Source of the DNA: JAXFPC01 sp034180005 | Lineage (GTDB): Bacteria > Bacillota > Negativicutes > Acidaminococcales > Acidaminococcaceae | Assembly (NCBI GenBank): GCA_034180005.1 | Contig: JAXFPC010000033.1 | Span: 1 to 6,731, forward strand | Direction of reading: 5' to 3' | Length of the DNA: 6,731 bases | Part shown: piece after piece, positions 1-5,437 of the stretch | How positions within the stretch are numbered: position 1 is the stretch's first letter | Layout of the letters: each line of letters opens with the position of its first letter | Program-made: the position numbers and the translations under genes | Notes under the pieces: generated by a model | Database searches by the model: none | Seen by the model: the letters and a program-made list of their open reading frames with translations, nothing else | Told to the model about the DNA's origin: nothing

Positions 1-216
1 CATAACGCCGGGGGCTTCAAAGCCGTTTTTAGGAATGTTGGCCAGAATACAGCCGAAGGCGATAGGTGAAAGCAGCAAAGGCTCGAAACCTTTGCCGATT
101 GCCAGATAGAGCAGAATCAAACCAACGAGAATCATTACGCAATGTCCTCCGGTCAGATCATAGAAGCCGGAATCTGCCCATACGGAAGACAACGCAACAA
201 TAAATGCATCAAACAT
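1..216 (-). CDS. Sodium ion-translocating decarboxylase beta subunit, N-terminal part (cut by window edge)
   Basis: The first 72 codons of a gene that continues beyond the left edge. The peptide starts MFDAFIVALSSVW, then has a hydrophobic segment (about residues 27-41, ending LILLYLAIGKGFEPLLL) followed by SPIAFGCILANIP. The pattern LYLAI-KGFEPLLL-PI-FG-ILANIP is the conserved N-terminus of the OadB/MmdB/GcdB family. Members are integral membrane proteins that carry the Na+ channel and decarboxylate carboxybiotin, coupling oxaloacetate, methylmalonyl-CoA or glutaconyl-CoA decarboxylation to Na+ export. Which substrate is used cannot be told from the beta subunit. The ATG at 214-216 is preceded by a perfect AAGGAGG (228-234) with an 11-nt gap, slightly long. 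The upstream same-strand neighbour is a small OadG-like peptide, which fits one operon. No biotin-carrier gene lies between them, so it must be elsewhere. Confidence 0.9.
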   Translation of the reverse strand, partial: MFDAFIVALSSVWADSGFYDLTGGHCVMILVGLILLYLAIGKGFEPLLLSPIAFGCILANIPKNGFEAPGVM

Positions 217-227
217 ATGAATTTTTT

Positions 228-251
228 CCTCCTTGTTCCCTCAAAAAGGGA
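228..251 (-). promoter_or_regulatory. Shine-Dalgarno of the beta-subunit gene with an adjacent small hairpin
   Basis: On the minus strand a 5-bp hairpin (TCCCT-TTTTG-AGGGA, 237-251) ends two bases before the AAGGAGG ribosome-binding site at 228-234. The site itself is seen directly. A role for the hairpin in translation control is only an inference; it may also be incidental. Confidence 0.5.
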
Positions 252-302
252 TGATATAATTGCGTATTACTGGAGATACTAAGTTATCCGTACCTGCGTA
301 AG

Positions 303-371
303 ATAAGAGATGTTTATGCTTCCGGTCTCCCCGGCACGCAAGCATAGGCACCAGCCTCTCAAACATCTTAT
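303..371 (-). ncRNA. Candidate structured RNA (three-way junction) in the leader of the decarboxylase beta-subunit gene
   Basis: Read on the minus strand, three nested or adjacent helices can be drawn by eye. P1 pairs 361-371 with 303-315: an outer ATAAG/CTTAT and an inner ATGTTT/AAACAT, with a 2-nt bulge on the 3' side. P2 is a small hairpin AGGC-TGGT-GCCT (346-357). P3 pairs ATGCTT (340-345) with AAGCAT (316-321) and continues, after a 5-nt bulge GCGTG, into CCGG-GGAGA-CCGG (322-334). Almost every base of the segment is in a helix or a defined loop, which is unlike random spacer. The element sits in the 202-bp gap between the OadG-like gene and the beta-subunit gene, about 85 bases before the start codon. 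It does not match TPP, FMN, cobalamin, lysine, glycine, purine, SAM or c-di-GMP consensus elements as I know them. It could be a cis-regulatory aptamer, an mRNA-stability or processing element, or a chance fold. No U-tract follows it, so it is not a simple terminator. Confidence 0.45.
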
Positions 372-418
372 AAGATATTGCAGAAAACAGATTCTTAAAG
401 CTGTTAAGCTTTCAGACC

Positions 419-547
419 TTACTTAGTCTTCGTAGGGTCTACTACTTTGATTAGATTCATCAATACGCCGAGAGCAATCAACACGCCGAAAACTATTGTC
501 ATGTTGATGATCGCAATCAGCCACGGATTGGTTGTCACAGACCCCAT
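419..547 (-). CDS. Small OadG-related membrane subunit of a sodium-translocating decarboxylase
   Basis: A 42-codon gene beginning MGSVTTNPWLIAIINMTIVF. It has one transmembrane helix (about residues 9-33) and a short polar tail ending VVDPTKTK. A helix with NMTIVFGVLIALG followed by a basic, proline-containing tail resembles the N-terminal anchor of OadG/MmdD-type gamma/delta subunits and the very short OadG-related subunits of Negativicutes. In that family the anchor assembles the peripheral carboxyltransferase onto the beta-subunit membrane channel. Here the soluble, metal-binding tail of full-length OadG is absent. The ATG at 545-547 has a good SD (GAGGTG, 557-562, 9-nt gap). Weaker alternative in-frame starts are GTG at 557-559 and ATG at 593-595; the latter would give 58 residues. 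The gene reads toward the beta subunit with no terminator between, supporting co-transcription. Identity is inferred from the helix pattern and context. Confidence 0.75.
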   Translation of the reverse strand: MGSVTTNPWLIAIINMTIVFGVLIALGVLMNLIKVVDPTKTK

Positions 548-855
548 TCCTTTACTCACCTCTTTCTGATATATATCGCTGGAAGAGAGCATCATCAGGA
601 CACTCTCATCTTTACTTATTCAGTATAATTTTTTGCCCGGTTCTTTTCTGTTGCCCAAGTCACACTTCACTTCGACGAATTGTTTATTTTATTTACTAAA
701 CATTTAAAAATAGCGTGTAAAAATTTAGTTTATTTTATTTATTAAATATTGTGACTTGGGCAACAGTTTTTTATTTTCAGTCTGTTAAAATGGCATTTAC
801 AAGGCAACAAATTTAATATTCTCCCAATTTTTAATTTGAAGCGTTGTACTTTATA
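548..855. other. AT-rich gene-free region upstream of the decarboxylase genes
   Basis: No convincing coding sequence is seen on either strand. The region holds the 17-bp inverted-repeat element (648-766) and a minus-strand TATACT (622-627) that could be a -10 box for the small OadG-like gene, about 75 bases before its ATG. No clear -35 lies at the right distance; the position is instead filled by the edge of the 648-664 repeat arm, which would suit an activator-dependent promoter. That is an inference. The rest is A/T-rich with no other structure I can support. Confidence 0.5.
648..766. repeat. 119-bp AT-rich element bounded by perfect 17-bp inverted repeats
   Basis: The left arm CTGTTGCCCAAGTCACA (648-664) is repeated exactly as its reverse complement at 750-766. 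The 85 bases between are very AT-rich and contain a direct repeat of 23 bp, beginning GTTTATTTTATTTA, at 682-704 and 728-750 with two mismatches (696/742 and 701/747, both C in the first copy and T in the second). Both copies include a TTTA-n-TAAA palindrome. T-runs flank both ends (644-647 and 767-772), so a target duplication cannot be judged. The arms are too far apart to be an ordinary terminator. The layout fits either a MITE-like non-autonomous element with terminal repeats, or a pair of oppositely oriented protein-binding sites. Confidence 0.7.
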
Positions 856-880
856 TGATAATCATTGGAGCTGATTATCA
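856..880. promoter_or_regulatory. Perfect 9-bp inverted repeat with Fur-like half-sites, candidate operator
   Basis: TGATAATCA (856-864) and TGATTATCA (872-880) are exact reverse complements separated by 7 bp. The outer heptamers TGATAAT and ATTATCA are the half-sites of the known Fur-type 7-1-7 box, but the spacing here is 11 rather than 1, about one extra helical turn. On the minus strand TTGATA and TATAAA flank or overlap the repeat at imperfect spacing (20 bp), so a promoter toward the decarboxylase genes is possible but weak. The site lies just beyond the pump-operon terminator. The symmetry is seen directly; regulator identity is not established. Confidence 0.45.
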
Positions 881-882
881 AG

Positions 883-917
883 CAAAAACCTCCGAACGAA
901 TCGTTCGGAGGTTTTTG
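883..917 (-). terminator. Intrinsic terminator of the RND efflux operon (bidirectional in sequence)
   Basis: Two 17-base arms (883-899 and 901-917) are perfectly complementary around a single central base. The GC-rich core is CCTCCGAAC/GTTCGGAGG, flanked by AAAAA and TTTTT. Read on the minus strand the stem is followed by TTTTTG, 21 bases after the pump stop codon. The opposite strand also ends in a T-run, so it could act both ways. Confidence 0.93.
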
Positions 918-938
918 TATTTTCATTGTCCGCAATAA

Positions 939-3900
939 TTACAGACTGTTCTTTTTATCTTTGGAAAAAAATCTTTCTACTACTACAAATAAGACAGGAA
1001 TAAGGAATATACCGAACAACGTCGCCACAGTCATGCCGCCTACAACCGCATTTCCCATTGACGTACGCGCTCCGGCGCCTGGACCTGTAGCAACGGCTAA
1101 AGGTAAACACCCCAGGATAAATGCAAAGGATGTCATCAATATAGGACGCAAACGAACTTGCGCAGCTTTGACGGCAGCCTCTACAACTTCCATGCCCTCC
1201 GCCATATTCATCTTGGCATATTCGACAATCAAAATGGCATTTTTTGCAGCCAAGCCGATTAATGTTATCAAACCAATTTGCATGTAGACGTCATTTTGCA
1301 ATCCTCGTGCATATTGAGCCAGAAAACATCCGAACACGGCAGACGGAACAGATAACAATACCGCTATGGGTATAGACCAGCTTTCATAAAGAGCAGCCAA
1401 ACACAGGAAGACGAAAATCAAAGAAACGATGAAAATCTTAAAAGAACTGCTCCCGGCTTCAATTTCATCGCGACTTTGACCAACCCACTCATGAGAATAT
1501 GTATTGGGAAGCACTTCCGCCGCCACTTCATTGAGCGCGGTCATAGCCTGACCGGTAGAATATCCTGCTGCAGGATCACCCGATATCTTAATAGCTCTGG
1601 CACCGTTGAAACGCGTCATAACAAGTGAATCATTACTCTGTTTCGGCGTCACCAAAGTATTCAGCGGAACTAGTTTACCGTCGTTGCTGCGCACGTAAAA
1701 ATAACGCAAATCGTCAACGCTTGTACGATATTTTTCATCAGCCTGCATAATTACTTTCCATGTTCTGCCGAAATTGTTCATATCATTGATGGAATAACCG
1801 CCGAGATATGCTTGCAATGTGCCGAACACACTTGACACCGGAACATTTAAGGCTTCCGCCTTATCTCTGTCAACTTCAAATTTATACGTAGGTGTACTTG
1901 TATTCAAAGTTGTATAAATCATGCCGATTTCCGGACGCTGCCTTGCTTTGGCAAGAAACTCGTTAGCGCGCTCACTCATCAACTGAACGGACTCACCGCC
2001 CAGATTCATCAAGTAAAGACTCAAAGTACCCGTACTTGAAGCACCTGGCAAAGCCGGAGGCTGAAACGCCATTACATTAGCTTCGGGAAATTGAGCGCCG
2101 ATGCCCCACATAGCCGGAATAATATCCTGAATCGAATTACTGCGTTCATTGAAATCTTTCATGGTGACTACGGCTAAAGCGCCGTTTGATTTTTGCGCCA
2201 TGGAAAGAATATCTATTCCCGACACTTGGATAACATTTTCCACGCCGGGGAGATTTGAGAGTTTCTCTCTAATCTGATCCAAAAGATGCTCGGTTCTGTT
2301 GCTGGACGCCGATTCAGGAAGGCTGATTGATACAACGGACATGCCGTTGTCCTCATTAGGAACAAAACCTGTCGGTGTTATTTTACTCAAGGCGCCTATA
2401 AGGATACAGATAACGGCCAAACATGCCATAACAAGCTTTGATCTGCGTATACAGCGCTCCACGTTGGTTACATATTTCTCCAAAGTTTTTGCGAACCAAC
2501 TGTTGAAGCGATGAACAATTTTGCCTAAAAATCCTTTTACCTCTTCCTCCTCGTCTTTCTTCTTCAAAAGCAGTGTACATAAAGCGGGAGTGAGAGTCAA
2601 AGCAATCAGAGCTGATAACATCATGGAAACGGAAACAGTTATCGCAAACTGTTTGTAAAGCTCTCCGACTGTGCCACCGGTAAAAGCTACCGGAATGAAA
2701 ACGGCTGCCAGAACAAACGCGATGGCTACAACAGGACCGGAAACTTCTCTCATTGCCCGATAAGTTGCTTCCTTGGGCGACATACCATTGTCCTGAATGT
2801 GATGTTCAACCGCTTCCACGACTACGATGGCATCGTCAACTACCAATCCTATCGCCAGAATCATAGCAAAAGCTGTAAGTGTATTAATTGTAAAACCAAG
2901 TAAAACGAAAGATGCCAGTGTGCCTATCAGAGATACAGGCACAGCCAACATCGGGATAAGCGTAGCTCGCCAACTTCCCAAAAAGAGGAAGACTACCAGG
3001 ATAACAAGTATCAACGCTTCAAAAAATGTGTGCGCCACCTTTTGCATCGATTCCTTGATAAACTGAGTATTATCCTGAACGATGACCAGTTTCATATCTT
3101 CCGGAAAACGCTCTTCAGCTTCTTTAAGAGCCTCTTTGATCTTGGCAACAGTTTCCAATGCGTTGGCATCAGAAGTCAAAGAAACGGGGAAAACAACCGA
3201 ATCGCCGCCATTGATTTTACTTACGGTATCATCACTACGAGGCCCCGATTTAATTTCTGCCAGTTCCTTCAGACGTAAAGTTTTTCCGTCTGCAGAGCGA
3301 ATAATAACGTTACCGAATTCTTCCGGCGTTGCTAAACGACCTTTGGCGCTTGCGGAATAACTGCGCTCCTGAGCATCGACGGTAGGTCTGCTGCCGATGG
3401 AACCAACAGCAGCCTGTACATTCTGTGCTTTGATAGCAGCAGAAATATCGTTGACAGTTACGCCGGTCTGTGCCATTTTTTCCGGATTCAACCAAATACG
3501 CATGGAATACTCGGGTCCGTAAGCGTCTACACGCGAAACACCTTTAACGCGCTTTACTGCATCAATAAAGTTTACGTCCGCATACGTTCTCAAAAACATA
3601 CTGTCATACGTTCTGTTAGGCGATATCAAACCGAAATACATAATCGTCTCGGCAGATTCTTTAGCAGTTGTTATACCTGTACTGGTGACTTCAGACGGCA
3701 TAGAACTGCTGGCCTGGGCCACGCGATTCTGCACTTCAACTGAAGCGATGTCCGCATTCTTTTCCAAATTAAATTGCACATTAAGACTGTATTGTCCGTT
3801 ACTTGTACTGACTGAACTCATATCCAGCATATTTTCTACGCCGGTAACCTTCTGCTCTATCGCCTGAGCTACGGCTTCCTCTACAACATCGGCGCTGGCG

Positions 3901-4052
3901 CCCATGTAGTTGGTGGAAACCGTTATGCGCGGCTTGGTAATTACAGGATACTGAGCAACAGGCAAACTGAATCCGGCAAGTGCGCCGAGCAAGGTAATCA
4001 GAACAGCCAGCACTATGGCAAAGACCGGTCGGTCAATAAAAAAACGTGCCAC
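939..4052 (-). CDS. RND multidrug efflux pump, HAE1 family inner-membrane permease (AcrB/MexB type)
   Basis: This 1037-residue protein is the full length usual for HAE1 permeases. It opens MARFFIDRPVFAIVLAVLIT, the classic family start with TM1. Twelve membrane helices fall in two halves with two large periplasmic loops. Proton-relay residues are present: D406 and D407 in TM4 (IGLVVDDAIVVVE), K937 in TM10 (GLAAKNAILIVEYAK), and R967 and T974 in TM11 (RLRPILMTSFAF), matching AcrB D407, D408, K940, R971 and T978. The FxGxxG-like segment near 179-190 (YGPEYSMRIWLNP) and the C-terminal GPGAGARTSMGN-VVGGM are also family marks. The protein is expected to work as a trimer, taking substrates from periplasm and outer leaflet in exchange for protons. 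Compared with AcrB, the pocket phenylalanines differ (T136, Y178) and the switch loop lacks the FGF signature, so substrates cannot be predicted. The start is GTG (4050-4052) with AAGGAGG at 4063-4069. It is the second gene of an operon with the adaptor. Confidence 0.96.
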   Translation of the reverse strand: MARFFIDRPVFAIVLAVLITLLGALAGFSLPVAQYPVITKPRITVSTNYMGASADVVEEAVAQAIEQKVTGVENMLDMSSVSTSNGQYSLNVQFNLEKNADIASVEVQNRVAQASSSMPSEVTSTGITTAKESAETIMYFGLISPNRTYDSMFLRTYADVNFIDAVKRVKGVSRVDAYGPEYSMRIWLNPEKMAQTGVTVNDISAAIKAQNVQAAVGSIGSRPTVDAQERSYSASAKGRLATPEEFGNVIIRSADGKTLRLKELAEIKSGPRSDDTVSKINGGDSVVFPVSLTSDANALETVAKIKEALKEAEERFPEDMKLVIVQDNTQFIKESMQKVAHTFFEALILVILVVFLFLGSWRATLIPMLAVPVSLIGTLASFVLLGFTINTLTAFAMILAIGLVVDDAIVVVEAVEHHIQDNGMSPKEATYRAMREVSGPVVAIAFVLAAVFIPVAFTGGTVGELYKQFAITVSVSMMLSALIALTLTPALCTLLLKKKDEEEEVKGFLGKIVHRFNSWFAKTLEKYVTNVERCIRRSKLVMACLAVICILIGALSKITPTGFVPNEDNGMSVVSISLPESASSNRTEHLLDQIREKLSNLPGVENVIQVSGIDILSMAQKSNGALAVVTMKDFNERSNSIQDIIPAMWGIGAQFPEANVMAFQPPALPGASSTGTLSLYLMNLGGESVQLMSERANEFLAKARQRPEIGMIYTTLNTSTPTYKFEVDRDKAEALNVPVSSVFGTLQAYLGGYSINDMNNFGRTWKVIMQADEKYRTSVDDLRYFYVRSNDGKLVPLNTLVTPKQSNDSLVMTRFNGARAIKISGDPAAGYSTGQAMTALNEVAAEVLPNTYSHEWVGQSRDEIEAGSSSFKIFIVSLIFVFLCLAALYESWSIPIAVLLSVPSAVFGCFLAQYARGLQNDVYMQIGLITLIGLAAKNAILIVEYAKMNMAEGMEVVEAAVKAAQVRLRPILMTSFAFILGCLPLAVATGPGAGARTSMGNAVVGGMTVATLFGIFLIPVLFVVVERFFSKDKKNSL

Positions 4053-4062
4053 TTTTAGATTA

Positions 4063-4070
4063 CCTCCTTA
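4063..4070 (-). promoter_or_regulatory. Shine-Dalgarno of the RND pump overlapping the adaptor stop codon
   Basis: The minus strand reads TAAGGAGG here. The TAA ends the adaptor gene and AAGGAGG is the ribosome-binding site for the pump, 10 bases before its GTG. Ribosomes finishing the adaptor therefore stop on the pump's initiation site, a layout consistent with translational coupling (inferred). The site decides the GTG start, which also gives the conserved MARFFIDRPVF N-terminus. Confidence 0.88.
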
Positions 4071-5237
4071 TTTTTTCACCGCCGTTTTGTCTTCGGTGGT
4101 TAATTCTTCTTCGGTCATCGGTTGCGGGTTAACTTCCATGCCGTTCTTCATCTTACCTGTACCTTCAACGACCAGAGTTTCGGAGCCGGTAAGCCCTCCT
4201 TCAACCACAACCATGCGTCCGACGGATGGTCCGAGCGTAACTTCTTTCAAAGCAACTTTCTTATTTTCGTCAACCACATAGACAAATTTTTTATACATGA
4301 GCTCAACTATCGCGCGCTGCGGTATCAGCAAAGCATCTTTTTTAATACCGCCGGTGGCCTGCACGTGAGCAAACATTCCCGGTAACAATTTGCGGTTAGG
4401 ATTTGGGAACTGAGCCTTAACCGTAAGATTGCCCATATTCTCGTTAATGCCTCTGTTAACTTCCGCTATGTTGCCTTTCAGCTCATAAACACTTCCGTCG
4501 CTGAGACGAATGGAGAGATTATCCAGAGCCGTACTGTTCGTTCCGTCAGCAGCTGCCAATTTTAAATATTCGTTTTCTGCGATACTGAAGCTCACGTACA
4601 CAGGATCCGTATTGGATATTTTTGTCAAAACCGTCTGTCCCGCCGTAACGAAGTTGCCGGCTTCAATGGAAGAAGTATCGACTCTGCCGCTGAACGGAGC
4701 GGTGACATTCGTTTCCGACATACTCACCTGAGCATTTTGCAGCAATGCTTCCTGAGCTGCCACCGCAGCACGTGATTGAGCCAACTGAGTCATAGCGTTA
4801 TCTGCTGCCTGACGTGAAACGGCATTCTGCTCATACAACTTATTATAACGGTCAGCATTCAACTCGGCGTTGGCCAAAGTTGCGCGTGCATTGGCAACTG
4901 CCGCCTGAGCATTCATAAGATTAGCCTGGTATGTTCTCTGATCTATGGAATACAACACCTGACCTGCCGTAACGGTATCGCCGCCTTTAAAAAACTTACC
5001 CGTAATCTGTCCGGAAACTTGGGAACGCAATTCCATTTCTCTGGTAGCTTCCACAAATCCGGTATATTCGTAAATTACAGGAGTGTCACGTTTAATAACA
5101 TTCATGGTCTTAACGGCAACAGGATTATTTCCTGTCGCAGTATTTTTCTTCAAAGAACATCCGGCCGTTGCAATCAAAGCGACAGTCGCAGTCACAATCA
5201 ACAAATTTCTTCCGGGAGCAAAAGTTAACCCGCGCAT
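4068..5237 (-). CDS. RND efflux periplasmic adaptor subunit (membrane fusion protein, AcrA/MexA type), probable lipoprotein
   Basis: A 389-residue adaptor linking the inner-membrane pump to an outer-membrane channel. The N-terminus has a positively charged start, a hydrophobic stretch and ATAGC with Cys27, a probable lipobox; Thr at -3 is less usual. Residues about 60-100 form the first half of the lipoyl domain (SQVSGQITGKFFKGGDTVTAGQ). Residues about 103-172 form the Ala/Gln-rich alpha-helical hairpin, and 177-208 return to the lipoyl domain (APFSGRVD..EAGNFVTAGQ). The beta-barrel follows to about 295 and the membrane-proximal domain to about 365. The hairpin tip carries R130-x3-L134-x6-S141, the RLS motif that in AcrA contacts TolC, so partnership with a TolC-family channel is likely. 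The C-terminal tail is charged (EEELTTEDKTAVKK). The ATG has a perfect AAGGAGG at 5245-5251 with a 7-nt gap. It is the first gene of the operon, 15 bases ahead of the pump. Confidence 0.95.
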   Translation of the reverse strand: MRGLTFAPGRNLLIVTATVALIATAGCSLKKNTATGNNPVAVKTMNVIKRDTPVIYEYTGFVEATREMELRSQVSGQITGKFFKGGDTVTAGQVLYSIDQRTYQANLMNAQAAVANARATLANAELNADRYNKLYEQNAVSRQAADNAMTQLAQSRAAVAAQEALLQNAQVSMSETNVTAPFSGRVDTSSIEAGNFVTAGQTVLTKISNTDPVYVSFSIAENEYLKLAAADGTNSTALDNLSIRLSDGSVYELKGNIAEVNRGINENMGNLTVKAQFPNPNRKLLPGMFAHVQATGGIKKDALLIPQRAIVELMYKKFVYVVDENKKVALKEVTLGPSVGRMVVVEGGLTGSETLVVEGTGKMKNGMEVNPQPMTEEELTTEDKTAVKK

Positions 5238-5303
5238 ATGTATTCCTCCTTGTATTCGCTTAACGCTTTTAAAGCTTGTTAAAACTCATCAACTTACACT
5301 TGC

Positions 5304-5326
5304 GTAATATAGAGATTATATGTTAC
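5304..5326. promoter_or_regulatory. Candidate operator: 23-bp near-palindrome over the -10 box of the efflux operon
   Basis: Nine of eleven base pairs are symmetric around position 5315. On the minus strand the arms read GTAAcATATA and TATATtTAC-like with one mismatch in each half plus a central base. The element covers the TATAAT box and the likely transcription start, where a bound dimer would block RNA polymerase. RND operons are commonly repressed by TetR-family proteins binding palindromes of about this size at the promoter. No regulator gene is in the window. The symmetry is seen; the function is inferred. Confidence 0.5.
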
Positions 5327-5343
5327 TCCATTTTTTTTTGCAA
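5315..5343 (-). promoter_or_regulatory. Sigma-70/SigA-type promoter of the adaptor-pump operon
   Basis: On the minus strand a -35 of TTGCAA (5338-5343) and a perfect -10 TATAAT (5315-5320) are separated by exactly 17 bp. The start of transcription would be near 5308, giving a leader of about 70 bases before the adaptor ATG. The -35 end and spacer contain an uninterrupted run of nine A (5331-5339). AT-rich sequence upstream (5344-5380) could serve as an UP element. Confidence 0.75.
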
Positions 5344-5403
5344 ATCCGATATTTTAAAATTAAACTCATTATACTTCTTATTGCTCGTTTTTTCTTCAAC
5401 ACA

Positions 5404-5437
5404 AAAGAAAAGCTGACTGATTAGTCAGCTTTTCTTT
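5404..5437 (-). terminator. Intrinsic terminator overlapping the 3' end of the exported-protein gene
   Basis: Perfect 15-base arms (5404-5418 and 5423-5437) enclose a 4-base loop. On the minus strand the core is AAAGCTGACT/AGTCAGCTTT, followed by TTTTCTTTT. The upstream arm includes the last Lys-Lys-Ser codons and part of the TGA stop region (5425-5427) of the gene it terminates. It separates that gene from the efflux operon. Confidence 0.9.

Noticed and set aside
303..371. Assignment of the structured RNA to a named riboswitch such as cobalamin or TPP
   Set aside because: A GGTGCC string hints at the cobalamin or TPP element, but the other conserved boxes of those families are absent.
217..418. 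A missing or degraded biotin-carrier gene in the spacer before the beta subunit
   Set aside because: The gap is only about 200 bases and I found no biotin-attachment AMKM-like coding remnant; the sequence is better explained by RNA helices.
648..766. Inverted repeat as a rho-independent terminator
   Set aside because: The arms are 85 bases apart with no U-tract immediately after a compact stem; an ordinary terminator loop is only a few bases.
865..1287. 140-codon plus-strand open frame starting beside the terminator
   Set aside because: It lies mostly antisense to the well-supported pump gene, begins inside an operator/terminator region, and its product has no domain or membrane logic; it is a shadow frame.
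2383..2580. Other same-strand and opposite-strand open frames inside the pump and adaptor genes
   Set aside because: All overlap strongly conserved coding sequence in another frame, lack ribosome-binding sites and show no recognisable protein features.
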